NCBI GenBank assembly: GCA_024213275.1 | Contig: JANAVG010000001.1 | Location: 174,935 to 238,934, forward strand | Direction of reading: 5' to 3' | DNA length: 64,000 nt | Source: Rossellomorea sp. BNER | GTDB lineage: Bacteria; Bacillota; Bacilli; Bacillales; Bacillaceae_B | In this document: piece by piece, positions 42,904 to 52,435 of the stretch | Layout of the letters: every line of letters begins with the position of its first letter | How positions within the stretch are numbered: position 1 is the first letter of the stretch | Made by a program: the position numbers and the translations under genes | The notes under the pieces: generated by a model | Databases searched by the model: none | What the model saw: the letters and a program-made list of their open reading frames with translations, nothing else | What the model was told of the DNA's origin: nothing

Positions 42904-43723
42904 AAAGGTAGACCCCTTCTTTTAAAGATGAAATATGAGCATCTTTACTTTTATAGGAACATTCTAGGCATTCCCAATAACCATACCCCCTTCTTATTGG
43001 GAGATATTCGCAATGAGGACAATGTACGCCTTTTCGTATGTCATTCTCGTTTATATCAAATTGATCAAGAATGGGATGATCAGCTAAAAGATGATGCCTT
43101 TTTAGTTGTCTCTTTACCTTATTCAGCTCTTTTTCAGTAAGACAATCAAGTTGAAATTTTTCTTCAAGTTGGAATAGTTTTGTAGGAAGATAATTACGAT
43201 GAATTACTCTATTGTAAATACCTTTATTACGTTGTGAGGTTCGTATTAGTGTAGTTGGATTACTAAATACGACCAGCGAAGTTATTGGGATTGGGGGGTA
43301 TTTGTTATCTGTTAGCCAACTTTTCAATAATTGTTCTTGCCGGTTGATTTGTGTAATTGGGTCTGCAAAAGCTTCTTCTCGACCATCTTGACTCCTTATA
43401 AGTTGATTAAAGTCAGAATCAAAATATACTGTCCCTGCAATATTTTTAACTTCTAAAATGACAAAATGTTTAGTTGAAGCCAATAGGGTATCAATCTGAA
43501 AAAATTGATTCTTATATTGAAGGCGAAGGTCATGGAAAATGAACTATTTCTTATCTGGTAATGAACTAAAGGGGATAATCAATAGAATTCTCTCCTCGAT
43601 AACCAGCGGGACTTTTGGCCAAATCTCCTTTAATTTTTGCCATTTCGGGATGGTTGGGGTGCAATCGCCTAAGCAATGCTTGTTGAGGATGTTTAGGGGT
43701 ATTTCACGAGGTTTAACAATCAT
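42761..43723 (-). pseudogene. NERD-domain nuclease-related gene, degraded
   Basis: An ATG at 43723 opens MIVKPREIPLNIL. A shifted frame continues QQALLRRLHPNHPEMAKIKG...AGYRGENSIDY. A third piece reads SLPDKK, a TAG stop, then FIFHDLRLQYKNQFFQIDTLL and VILEVKNIAGTVYFDSDFNQ. The tail has the zinc-ribbon HCPHCEYLPI...WECLECSYKSKDAH. At least two frameshifts and one nonsense codon break it. Its 3' part runs into nsrR, so the end is lost too. NERD proteins are predicted nucleases, sometimes linked with DNA processing or defence. Confidence 0.85.
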
Positions 43724-43799
43724 TTTATCACTCCAATCTTTTTATCTAAGAATAAATTCGCTAATAAAATGAGAAATCCCTTCCTAAAATTTGTTCTAA

Positions 43800-43905
43800 A
43801 TGGAATATTCTCAACTTTAACGAATTTATTCTCGACTTCCCCTAATTTATTCTCAACTTTCATGTGTTTATCGATTTCTCGACAAAACTATATAAATTTC
43901 GACAT
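43800..43905. repeat. 21-bp-period array D (TTTATTCTCAAC motif)
   Basis: TTCTCAAC or TTCTCGAC occurs at 43808, 43829 and 43850 (21-bp steps). GTTTATCGATTTCTCGACAA follows at 43866, then TTTCGACATG at 43897. The terminal block is the same as at 57524 and, reversed, near 7449. Confidence 0.75.
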
Positions 43906-43925
43906 GCTCCCCTTAAGCAATTGCA

Positions 43926-44144
43926 TTAAATAAAATAATAACTCCTACAACACTTCCCATTACCAGCTGCTGCAACAACATCGGTGGCATCGATTAATCT
44001 TGTGAAGCCATTTAGTTTGGCAAAGGATCTTGCTTTTAATTCAGCATGCTCCCCTAGTAAGTCTTCTGACCTAGTGGACGCGAGCATCACCATGCAATTT
44101 TGGTTATTACGAACGAAGGATACTACTCCAAGCTTGTTGTCCAT
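43926..44144 (-). CDS. Small protein of unknown function
   Basis: A 72-residue protein (MDNKLGVVSFVRNNQNCMVM...) with an ideal AGGAGGTG site before ATG 44144. It has a compact alpha/beta-looking core (STRSEDLLGEHAELKARSFAK), an Ala/Val-rich segment (ATDVVAAAGNGKCC) and a C-terminal CCRSYYFI. No signal peptide. Family not recognised. Confidence 0.75.
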   Translation of the reverse strand: MDNKLGVVSFVRNNQNCMVMLASTRSEDLLGEHAELKARSFAKLNGFTRLIDATDVVAAAGNGKCCRSYYFI

Positions 44145-44343
44145 CGTTTCCACCTCCTGTTACCGACTATACTTAATGGGTTATATAAAAAATTGGTTGC
44201 GAGAACATATATTCTTATTAAAAAAGCTATTGATGAAGTATATTCAATAACCTGGCATTATAGGAATGAAAACATTTGCAAAAGATATCTACACTGTTAA
44301 AATGAAAATGAAATGAACATTCTGAATAAAAAGGAGAATACAT

Positions 44344-45582
44344 ATGTCAACAAATTTCAAACAAAATTTAGAGAAGTATGCTGATTTAGCAGTACGAGTT
44401 GGAGTGAACGTTCAAAAGGGACAAACACTTGTTGTGAATGGTTCTTTAGATGCAGCTGAATTTGTCCGTTTAGTAGTTAAAAAAGCATACGAAGCTGGAG
44501 CTAAACATGTGAATGTAAACTGGAATGATGATACTGTTAATCGCCTTAAGTATGAACTTGCTCCAGATGAAGCATTTCACGAGTTCCCTCATTGGAAAGC
44601 GAAAGAAATGGAAGAGCTTGCTGAAAATGGTGCAGCGTTTATGTCCATCGTTTCTTCAAGTCCTGACCTTTTAAAAGGTGTTGATCCAGAACGTATTTCG
44701 AATTTCCAAAAAGCGGCTGGACAAGCTTTGACCAAGTACCGCCAATATGTTCAGTCTGATAAGATGAGCTGGACGGTTGTTGCTGCTCCTTCCGAGAAAT
44801 GGGCTGCAAAAGTGTTCCCTGATGCGTCTTCTTCTGAAGAGCAAGTCGAAAAGTTATGGGAAGCAATTTTTAAAGCCGTTCGTGTTGATCAAGAGGATCC
44901 ATTGGAAGCTTGGAATAAGCATAATGAAAATCTTCATGAAAAAGTAGAGTACCTTAATGAGAAGAATTATCAAAAATTGCATTATACTGCACCGGGAACT
45001 GACTTAACCATCGAGCTGCCAAAAGGATATACGTGGGTCGGTGCCGGAAGTGTGAATGCAAATGGTGAAAACTTCATGGCGAATATGCCTACAGAAGAAG
45101 TATTCACGGTTCCTAAGAAAACTGGCGTTAATGGACATGTTGCTAGCACAAAGCCATTAAGCTACGGTGGGAATATTATCGACAACTTTACGGTTACATT
45201 TGAAAATGGACGTATTGTCGATGTAAAGGCTGAAGAAGGCGAAGACATTTTAAAACGTTTAGTAGAGACTGATGAAGGCTCTCATTATTTAGGAGAGATT
45301 GCGCTCGTTCCACATCAATCTCCTATTTCACAATCAAACGTTCTTTTCTACAATACATTATTTGATGAGAATGCGTCCAACCATCTAGCAATAGGAAATG
45401 CTTATGCTTTCTGTATCGAAGGCGGGAAAAATATGTCTCAAGAAGAACTTGAGAAAAATGGATTAAACAACAGTATTACTCACGTTGATTTCATGATCGG
45501 CTCAGCCGAAATGGATATTGACGGGATTAAAGAAGATGGTTCTTCTGAGCCTGTCTTCCGTAAGGGAAATTGGGCTTTTTAA
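44344..45582 (+). CDS. ampS: M29-family aminopeptidase (AmpS/PepS type)
   Basis: A 412-residue dinuclear-metal aminopeptidase. KYADLAVRVGVNVQKGQTLVV begins it. Metal-ligand segments are NMPTEEVFTVP, GEIALVP, NTLFDENASNHLAIGNAY and THVDFMIGS. It removes N-terminal residues from peptides in the cytoplasm. AAAAGGAG precedes the ATG. Monocistronic, with a terminator after the stop. Confidence 0.93.
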   Translation: MSTNFKQNLEKYADLAVRVGVNVQKGQTLVVNGSLDAAEFVRLVVKKAYEAGAKHVNVNWNDDTVNRLKYELAPDEAFHEFPHWKAKEMEELAENGAAFMSIVSSSPDLLKGVDPERISNFQKAAGQALTKYRQYVQSDKMSWTVVAAPSEKWAAKVFPDASSSEEQVEKLWEAIFKAVRVDQEDPLEAWNKHNENLHEKVEYLNEKNYQKLHYTAPGTDLTIELPKGYTWVGAGSVNANGENFMANMPTEEVFTVPKKTGVNGHVASTKPLSYGGNIIDNFTVTFENGRIVDVKAEEGEDILKRLVETDEGSHYLGEIALVPHQSPISQSNVLFYNTLFDENASNHLAIGNAYAFCIEGGKNMSQEELEKNGLNNSITHVDFMIGSAEMDIDGIKEDGSSEPVFRKGNWAF

Positions 45583-45589
45583 TAAAGAA

Positions 45590-45630
45590 TCATGAGGGTT
45601 GATCCGAAAGGGTTAATCCTCTTTTTTTTC
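45590..45630 (+). terminator. Terminator of ampS
   Basis: GAGGGTT and AATCCTC arms followed by T8. Confidence 0.7.
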
Positions 45631-45821
45631 GCACGTCTATAACACATGGAAAATACGCATCCTCCCAAGGCAAAAATTTTTCTAAGAAATTCTCCAATCC
45701 CCCTTTCGTCTCTTTATTATAGATGTTAAAATGACTCACCGTAGGGTTTGTTCCGTTATGTTTCAAATCCCGAATTAGCCGGTTGACTCCAACAAAATTA
45801 TAGAAAGAAAGGGTGTTCTAC

Positions 45822-45950
45822 ATGCATGTAGGAAGCAAAGGCTGGTACGTGGAAGAATTAAAAAAGAATGGTGTTCGCCGTTATGAGGAACGCAAAGTAG
45901 AATCTTATAAAAAACACGTTCTAGCAAATCTTTTAGAAAAAGTGAAATAA
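45822..45950 (+). CDS. yflJ: DUF2639 small protein YflJ
   Basis: A 42-residue protein, MHVGSKGWYVEELKKNGVRR then ESYKKHVLANLLEKVK. The G-SKGWYV-ELKK...ESYK...LANLL pattern is DUF2639, B. subtilis YflJ. AAAGAAAGGGTG precedes the ATG. Function unknown. Followed by a terminator at 45971. Confidence 0.85.
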   Translation: MHVGSKGWYVEELKKNGVRRYEERKVESYKKHVLANLLEKVK

Positions 45951-45970
45951 TGATTTTGCTAGTTTTTCAA

Positions 45971-46000
45971 GAAGGAGCGACTGATTCGGTCGCTCCTTTA
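45971..46000 (+). terminator. Terminator of yflJ
   Basis: AAGGAGCGAC, loop, GTCGCTCCTTT. Confidence 0.9.
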
Positions 46001-46153
46001 TTAAATTCGTGCCTATGAAAGGGTGCCTTTTACCGTTCTACGAACATAATCTTTCTCTCTCCACCTTCCCATTTTTTGAATTTTCCCAAAGGTTTCCCTT
46101 TATGACTTTTTGTGTAAACTATAAGGTAGTGATTATTGAAAGGCGGTTTTCCT

Positions 46154-46657
46154 ATGGTTAAAGAGAAGTTTATGAAGGATACAAAAACAATAAAAACAGC
46201 ACATGTCCTCCCACCTGATACCAATCATCATGGTACTCTTTTCGGTGGAAAATTAATGGCTTATATCGATGATGTCGCCTCGATTGCAGCAACCAAGCAT
46301 GCAAGAAATATCGTCGTGACAGCCTCAACGGATTCGGTAGATTTTCTCCAGCCAATTAAAGAAGGAGATGCCGTAACACTTGAAGCAATGGTCACCTATA
46401 CAGGAAGAAGCTCGATAGAAGTGTGTGTGAAAGTGACTTCTGAGAATTTATTAACAGGAGAAATTGTAGTGGCCGCAATCTCTTTCCTTACCTTTGTAGC
46501 CGTTGATGAAAATGGGAGGCCAACACCAGTTCCACAGGTAATCCCCCAAACAGAAGGAGAAAAGTGGCTAAATGAAACTGCCCAAAACCGTGCAGGCCAC
46601 AGGAAGGCAAGAAAGCAGCATAGTCAGGAGCTAGCCGATTTTTTTGCGGAGAACTAA
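46154..46657 (+). CDS. Acyl-CoA thioesterase (hot-dog fold, YkhA-like)
   Basis: A 167-residue cytosolic acyl-CoA hydrolase. HHGTLFGGKLMAYIDDVASIAA holds the catalytic Asp. TASTDSVDFLQPIKEGD and the basic C-terminal extension are typical of YkhA/BACH-type enzymes. ATG 46154 has GAAAGGCGG before it; an earlier ATG lies within that site. Monocistronic. Confidence 0.92.
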   Translation: MVKEKFMKDTKTIKTAHVLPPDTNHHGTLFGGKLMAYIDDVASIAATKHARNIVVTASTDSVDFLQPIKEGDAVTLEAMVTYTGRSSIEVCVKVTSENLLTGEIVVAAISFLTFVAVDENGRPTPVPQVIPQTEGEKWLNETAQNRAGHRKARKQHSQELADFFAEN

Positions 46658-46667
46658 TTGAAGACAA

Positions 46668-46727
46668 GGCCGATCCTCCATTGATCTAGAACATGTTCCG
46701 GATCATTGGAGAATCGGCCTTGTTTTT
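46668..46727 (+). terminator. Terminator of the thioesterase gene
   Basis: A long stem AAGGCCGAT-CTCCA-TGATC with its complement, followed by GTTTTT. Confidence 0.85.
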
Positions 46728-46822
46728 CTTTTGTCACCATCTCACTATTCTTTCACCTAATAAATGGCCGGCCAAGAAGACTCTTCAACATCCTTCTTCT
46801 GGCATGCCGCTATAGTTCACCT

Positions 46823-48940
46823 CTAGTTATCTAGCGATTTATTCGATCCAGCTTTCGCACGTTCTTTCTTCAATTCGAAATACTTATCCATAACTCTTTT
46901 AGATATAATTTTATTTATATAAGGATCATGAGTTTGATGGGACCAAGGAACAACCGTTGAGAATGCAATTTCCGGTTGATTGTACGGTGCATACCCGATT
47001 AAAGTCGTATTATAGGTTTGCACGGCTTTCTCCATGTTAGGTCCCTTATAAAAAGCTTCTGCCGTACCTGATTTTCCCGCTGCATTATATGGGGCATCCT
47101 TAAAATTATTTGCCGTTCCTTCTGCACCGTGAAACACCCTGTAAAATCCTTTTTGGATTTGGTTAATTTCTTCGGGCGTTGCATTGATTCGATTTAAGAT
47201 ATTTGTTTTCTTTCGATAGATAAGCGGTCCTAAATCTTCTTTGGAATTTATCGGTTCTCGTACTTCTTTTAATAATTGTGGTTGAACACGATAACCTCCG
47301 TTTGCAATGGTCGATACATATTGTACAAGCTGCATCGGCGTATAAGTATCATATTGGCCAATTGCAAAGTCTAGAAGGAGGCCAGGTCTACTGGCTGTGC
47401 CTTGATACCCTGAAGATTCACCAGGTAAATCGATTCCTGTTGGAACCCCTAATCCAAACTGCGCAAAGTGATTTCTGAATGTATCAAATGCATCAGGACT
47501 AAGATCAATCGGTTCATGTGGGACATAGCGACTCTCTGCAATTTTTAATGCCACTTTCCACATATACGAGTTCGAGGAAATTTCTAAGGCAAATAAGTCG
47601 CTTATTGGCCCTGTCCGCTGTCCATATTCATTAAACCAGGATGCCTTTTTAGGGGTACCTTTAATGTACAATGGCTCATCCACTAGCATTTCTCCTGGTT
47701 CTATACTATTGGTCATATAACCTGTTAAAACAGTAGCTCCTTTTACAGCCGACCCGGATTCATAGGAGGTTGTAAAGGTACCTAAAGCATAATCCTCGAA
47801 TTGATCCTCTCCATTTTTCGCATCCTCATTATACTTTTGTCCGACCATCGCTTTAATTTCACCAGTATACGGATCCATCATCACGACAAAAGCACGGTCA
47901 AGATATGGAGAGTTCTCTGTTCCGATATGTTTTAATAATTCCTCTTGTACAATCTTTTCTATTGCTTGCTGAAGCTCGACATCAATATTTAAGACGACAT
48001 CTTTTCCTCGTTGTCCTTCCTGTACCAACTGTGTTTCTACTACACTACCATCTTGAGTGATGTTCTTAATTTTCTCTTTCTGACCTTTTAAAATATTTTC
48101 ATATTGAAGCTCTAAATAGCTAGTTCCGACACGGTCATTTCGTTGATAATCCCTTGCTAGATATTGTTTTACCATAGCTCTTGGGATCCCTTCCCTAGAG
48201 GAAGAAACATTCCCTAAAACCGTGCGTAATGTATCATCAAAAACATAGGCACGTTTCCAATCCGTTGTCGCATTAACTCCTGGAAGCACATGAAGATGCT
48301 CACTCACCATCGCAAATTCCTCAGTCGTTACTTCTTTGTTTTTCACAATTTGAGGAGATAATGCATACCCGCTAGAGAATTCCCTGTAAATCGCTAACAC
48401 CTCAAGATCTTCTTTCGTAAATACGTTTAATTCATCCTCGGTGATTCGTTCTAGCTGTAGGTGATAAATTTGATCATTTGCTTCATCCTTTGAGAGGTCT
48501 TCATTATTTAGAATTTTGTTTTTTTCTTCCTCAGACACTTTTGCTTTTGCCTTTTCTGGATTTTGCAGGATCCAAAAATCCTTTTTGTCTCTTTCTGTTA
48601 CTTCATCGGAATCCTTCTCAATCATTGTCGCCAGCTTCTTAGCTACTTGTAACATTTCATCGGTTGTTGTTGATTGAGTTCTTGTATACGTGATCGCTTT
48701 TTTCGGGACATTATTAACCATCACATGTCCATAACGATCATATATTTTTCCTCTTGGGACCCCTGTTTTAACGACCGTTTCCTCTGTTCTATCCACTTCT
48801 TCCTTATAGGTTTCGCCATTAACTACCTGTACAACTCCTAACCTTACAATCAGGATAGAAAATAAGAAAAAGACCGTAACAAATAACAGGTTCACACGAA
48901 CGACATGTGTCTTTCTCTTCTTTTTTTTGTTTCTCTTCAC
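46823..48940 (-). CDS. Class B penicillin-binding protein 2 (PbpA/PbpH type)
   Basis: A 705-residue elongation-type transpeptidase. One membrane helix (about 13-36) follows a Lys-rich N-terminus. The dimerisation domain has VPRGKIYDRYGHVMVNN. The transpeptidase has S397-A-V-K400, SSN (SSNSYMWK) and KSGTAE. A ~130-residue insertion in the N-terminal domain is typical of PBP2A/PBPH. GTG 48940 is the sensible start; a longer frame adds an unlikely segment. No mre or rodA gene adjoins, but mreBH is 2.5 kb away. Confidence 0.9.
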   Translation of the reverse strand: MKRNKKKKRKTHVVRVNLLFVTVFFLFSILIVRLGVVQVVNGETYKEEVDRTEETVVKTGVPRGKIYDRYGHVMVNNVPKKAITYTRTQSTTTDEMLQVAKKLATMIEKDSDEVTERDKKDFWILQNPEKAKAKVSEEEKNKILNNEDLSKDEANDQIYHLQLERITEDELNVFTKEDLEVLAIYREFSSGYALSPQIVKNKEVTTEEFAMVSEHLHVLPGVNATTDWKRAYVFDDTLRTVLGNVSSSREGIPRAMVKQYLARDYQRNDRVGTSYLELQYENILKGQKEKIKNITQDGSVVETQLVQEGQRGKDVVLNIDVELQQAIEKIVQEELLKHIGTENSPYLDRAFVVMMDPYTGEIKAMVGQKYNEDAKNGEDQFEDYALGTFTTSYESGSAVKGATVLTGYMTNSIEPGEMLVDEPLYIKGTPKKASWFNEYGQRTGPISDLFALEISSNSYMWKVALKIAESRYVPHEPIDLSPDAFDTFRNHFAQFGLGVPTGIDLPGESSGYQGTASRPGLLLDFAIGQYDTYTPMQLVQYVSTIANGGYRVQPQLLKEVREPINSKEDLGPLIYRKKTNILNRINATPEEINQIQKGFYRVFHGAEGTANNFKDAPYNAAGKSGTAEAFYKGPNMEKAVQTYNTTLIGYAPYNQPEIAFSTVVPWSHQTHDPYINKIISKRVMDKYFELKKERAKAGSNKSLDN

Positions 48941-49215
48941 TAAAATGCAACCTTTCTTTTGACTGAGATTCGCAAAGTGCAATCTAAAAAACTTTTTATA
49001 TAAACATAGTACTAGTGACATTACCATTAAAACAAAAAATAGTTTTTAAACCAACCGATTTACTCGCTAATGAAGTTTAATAAAGGAGAGGAAGACTGTT
49101 ATATAGTGGTTCTTCCTATTGTTTATTAATTTTCACCCATTCTATTTAAATCTTTTTTTGTTGGGATAATATGTTAAAATTGTTTATAATAGATAGATTT
49201 CAAGGGGGATAAAAG

Positions 49216-50088
49216 TTGCGGGGTTTTCAGATCATTCTAAATTTCATTATTTCCTTAATTGGTATTATCCTAGTAAGTGGATTACCAGTATTATTATCTG
49301 GAATAAATAAGAATGAAATATACATAGATGCTTATTGGAAAACGGTTCAGGACATTATTTATGCTATTTTTCATCCAAGTGAACTTACCTACGTCATCAT
49401 TGGAGGTCATAAGGAGAGGGATTTATTTCCTTATCTTTGGGATCCGATTGCCTATTCTTTAACTGTATTATTTTCTTCCTTTTTATGCGCCATCACGCTC
49501 GCAATCTTGTTCACCATTGTTTCGATGCTTTTTTCGGAAAAAGTTCGAATTCGAATTAAGCTCTTCTTTTATATTTTTGAATCACTTCCAGATATACTGA
49601 TTATTTTGTCTGTACAGTTTGCCCTTCTTTTTTACTATAAAAAATCAGGCATTTTACTATTTGAAATTGTTTCTACCTACGAAGAAAAAGCATACGTACT
49701 CCCGATCCTCATCTTAGCGATTCTTCCAGCTGTACAGTTATTCAGAGTTTCTATTCTTTCTTTCGAGAGTGAATCCAAAAAAAATTATGTGTTATTGGCA
49801 AAATCTATTGGGTTAGGAAAGCTATTCATTCTAACCGTGCATATCCTTCGAAATGCAATTATTAGCGTCTTTTTCCAATCCAAAAAGACGGTTTGGTTTA
49901 TGCTCTCAAACTTATTAGTGATTGAATTACTGTTTAATATACCTGGAATTACTAGATTTTTGTTGTCTACCTTTCAGCCTAATCTATTCACACTCGCGAT
50001 TCTCTCAATCTTCATTCCTCTCTTTTTATTTTACAACCTGGGAGAATACGTCTTATCCAAAAAAGCCAATCGAGGGGAGGATCTCTAA
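49216..50088 (+). CDS. Peptide-type ABC permease, DppB/OppB class
   Basis: A 290-residue permease with five or six membrane helices. It has a degenerate EAA loop (YVLLAKSIGLGKLFILTVHILRNA) and the family C-terminal FNIPGITRFLLSTFQPNLF. TTG start after AGGGGGAT. Adjacent to the second permease (no gap). Neither a binding protein nor ATPases are nearby, so the pair must borrow them or do something else. Confidence 0.85.
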   Translation: MRGFQIILNFIISLIGIILVSGLPVLLSGINKNEIYIDAYWKTVQDIIYAIFHPSELTYVIIGGHKERDLFPYLWDPIAYSLTVLFSSFLCAITLAILFTIVSMLFSEKVRIRIKLFFYIFESLPDILIILSVQFALLFYYKKSGILLFEIVSTYEEKAYVLPILILAILPAVQLFRVSILSFESESKKNYVLLAKSIGLGKLFILTVHILRNAIISVFFQSKKTVWFMLSNLLVIELLFNIPGITRFLLSTFQPNLFTLAILSIFIPLFLFYNLGEYVLSKKANRGEDL

Positions 50089-51117
50089 ATGCAGCAGCGT
50101 ACCGTATGGAAAAATCCATTTTTTCTGACTGGATTCTCTTTTATCATCCTACTTTTAGTCTTAAGCTTTGGGTATTCGATGATTTGGGGAAATGATGTAA
50201 GAAAATTGTATTTTATTTCAGAAAACTCCGTTCCTATCGAATCTGCACCCATTTCCCCAAAATGGGCATACCCTTTTGGAACAGATCCACTCGGCTTAGA
50301 CATGCTCGGAAAAATCATCATTGGGGCAAAATATACAATACTTACTGCATTTTCGATTGCATTTCTAAGAGTGTTTCTAGCTCTACCGTTAGCCTTCTTG
50401 CTAGGAATCTATTTAATAAAATACAAAAAGTATATAAATGGAATCATTGATTCATTTCATTATATTCCGTTGTCGATTTTAGCTTATTTTCTTCTCCATC
50501 CGGTTTTATGGGAGCCATCCCAGGGTTTCTCTACTACAATCGTAGAAAGATTTATGATTGAAATTTTGGTATTATCGATTTTAATTGTTCCGATTATTGC
50601 CTCCTTATTAGGAAATGAAATTGCTCTTATGTATAAAAAAGATTATATTACAAGCGCAAAAACACTAGGGGCCAGTCCATTTAGAATCATTATAAAACAT
50701 ATTTTTCCACTTATTCGCGAGAAACTAATGATAATGTTTGGTCAACAAATAATGCACACCCTCATTATCTTTATCCACCTAGGGTTACTTAAGCTTTTTC
50801 TAGGAGGCACGGATATAACCTACAATAAATCTCCAGATCCCCCTAAATCCATCACTTTTGAATGGTCGGGCTTAATCGGTGACACTTTTCGTTACCTTCA
50901 AGGGGCTCCATGGGTACCATTGACCCCTATTCTATTTTTTGCCTTAACAATGCTATCAGTGGCACTAATGATGGAAGGATATGTACAAACAACATCTGGT
51001 CAGACTTATTACCTGAAAAAATTCAAACAGAAATATGCTGTTATGGAGCCTAAGGAAAAAATTCATACAAGAAGCAAGTCAGATTTTGAAAGACGTCCCA
51101 ATAGGACTTTATTCTAA
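50089..51117 (+). CDS. Peptide-type ABC permease, DppC/OppC class
   Basis: A 342-residue permease with an N-terminal helix, PFGTDPLGLDMLGKIIIGAKY (the DppC-type mark), and an EAA loop at YITSAKTLGASPFRIIIKHIFP. The insert between the last helices (TYNKSPDPPKSITFEWSGLI) is longer than usual. The basic tail ends ERRPNRTLF. Starts at the base after the first permease's stop. A terminator follows. Confidence 0.85.
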   Translation: MQQRTVWKNPFFLTGFSFIILLLVLSFGYSMIWGNDVRKLYFISENSVPIESAPISPKWAYPFGTDPLGLDMLGKIIIGAKYTILTAFSIAFLRVFLALPLAFLLGIYLIKYKKYINGIIDSFHYIPLSILAYFLLHPVLWEPSQGFSTTIVERFMIEILVLSILIVPIIASLLGNEIALMYKKDYITSAKTLGASPFRIIIKHIFPLIREKLMIMFGQQIMHTLIIFIHLGLLKLFLGGTDITYNKSPDPPKSITFEWSGLIGDTFRYLQGAPWVPLTPILFFALTMLSVALMMEGYVQTTSGQTYYLKKFKQKYAVMEPKEKIHTRSKSDFERRPNRTLF

Positions 51118-51132
51118 ATGAATATATCCCCA

Positions 51133-51165
51133 AAAAGTTTCCAATTGGAGACTTTTTGTTTACAT
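51133..51165 (+). terminator. Terminator of the permease pair
   Basis: AAAAAGTTTCC and GGAGACTTTTTG form a stem followed by a T-rich tail. Confidence 0.75.
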
Positions 51166-51353
51166 TTAAACCGATTGATTTTTTACAGAAAGTTTAAATT
51201 TCCTTAACAGTCGCCCAAGAAAAAAAGCTATATTTGAGCTGTTTTAACTCCCTAAACATTATTACACCAACGCTCTAGTCCGCTTTCCCATTTGTTACAA
51301 ACCTGATCGATTTTTGTAATATAATGTCGTTGGGAAATTTCTCCTCTCCCACT

Positions 51354-51379
51354 ACCCCCTAAAATCTCCTATACTTGAA
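51354..51379 (+). promoter_or_regulatory. Sigma-I-like promoter of mreBH
   Basis: ACCCCC at 51354, a 16-bp spacer, TGAA at 51376. The sigma-I consensus is ACCCCC-N16-CGAA, and mreBH is a known sigma-I target in B. subtilis. A TATAAT-like -10 at 51318 could add a sigma-A promoter. Confidence 0.6.
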
Positions 51380-51423
51380 AGAAGATTGTATTTGTGAACT
51401 AATTTACATTTGGAGGAATACAA

Positions 51424-52431
51424 ATGTTTTCAAACTCTGAAATCGGAATTGACTTAGGAACAGCGAATGTCCTTGTTTACAGTAAAAATAAAGGAATTAT
51501 CTTAAACGAACCTTCTGTAGTTGCCATTGATACTGAGACTAAATCGGTCTTGGCTGTTGGAACTGAGGCTAAAAGCATGATCGGGAAAACTCCAGGGAAA
51601 ATCGTCGCAGTTAGACCATTAAAAGATGGAGTTATTGCTGACTTTGATGTAACAACTGAAATGTTAAAGCAAATTATGAAAAAAGCAGGAAAACAACTAG
51701 GTTTCTCTATTCGTAAACCAAATGTAGTTGTATGTACTCCATCAGGAGCGACATCGGTAGAAAGACGTGCCATCACTGATGCTGTTAAAGGGAGCGGTGC
51801 CAAATCCGTTACACTTATTGAAGAACCAGTTGCAGCGGCGATTGGAGCGGACCTTCCTGTTGATGAACCCGTTGCAAACGTAATTGTTGATATTGGTGGC
51901 GGAACAACGGAAGTAGCAATCATCTCGTACGGTGGTGTTGTATCTTGTAACACGATTAGAATCGGTGGAGATCAAATGGATGAAGATATCATTCAGCATG
52001 TCCGTAAAAAGTACAACCTTTTAATCGGGGAACGTACAGCAGAGCAAATCAAGATTGAAATTGGATACGCTCTTATCGATCATGAAGAGTTATCAATGGA
52101 TATTAGAGGTCGTGACCTTGTCACAGGCTTACCAAAAACAATCAATCTCGAATCCCAAGAAATCCAAGCTGCTCTTAAAGAGTCTTTACTTCATATTTTA
52201 GAAACCATCAGAGCAACCTTAGAAAACTGCCCACCAGAGCTTAGCGGTGATATCGTTGACCGTGGAGTGATCATTACAGGTGGTGGAGCCCTTCTAAATG
52301 GTATTCAAGATTGGTTAAGTGAAGAAATCGTCGTCCCAGTCCACCTTGCACCAAACCCATTAGAATCCGTTGCCATTGGAACAGGACGTTCATTATCGGT
52401 CATTCATAAGCTTCAAAAGATTGCGAAATAA
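51424..52431 (+). CDS. mreBH: Actin-like cell-shape protein MreBH
   Basis: A 335-residue bacterial actin, the length of B. subtilis MreBH. It has phosphate-1 loop [28 protein letters not shown] and adenosine loop [18 protein letters not shown]. It organises lateral-wall synthesis and autolysin LytE placement. AGGAG lies 8 bp before the ATG. A stand-alone gene, unlike mreB in mreBCD, which favours MreBH over MreB. Confidence 0.92.
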   Translation: MFSNSEIGIDLGTANVLVYSKNKGIILNEPSVVAIDTETKSVLAVGTEAKSMIGKTPGKIVAVRPLKDGVIADFDVTTEMLKQIMKKAGKQLGFSIRKPNVVVCTPSGATSVERRAITDAVKGSGAKSVTLIEEPVAAAIGADLPVDEPVANVIVDIGGGTTEVAIISYGGVVSCNTIRIGGDQMDEDIIQHVRKKYNLLIGERTAEQIKIEIGYALIDHEELSMDIRGRDLVTGLPKTINLESQEIQAALKESLLHILETIRATLENCPPELSGDIVDRGVIITGGGALLNGIQDWLSEEIVVPVHLAPNPLESVAIGTGRSLSVIHKLQKIAK

Positions 52432-52435
52432 ATAG

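Noticed and set aside
42928-43140. A 70-codon plus-strand frame inside the NERD pseudogene
   Set aside because: It is antisense to the recognisable zinc-ribbon coding sequence and has no ribosome site.
43800-43905. Rho-utilisation site made by the C-rich, G-poor array
   Set aside because: The flanking genes are on the other strand, so their RNA would be G-rich here. Arrays also differ in base bias.
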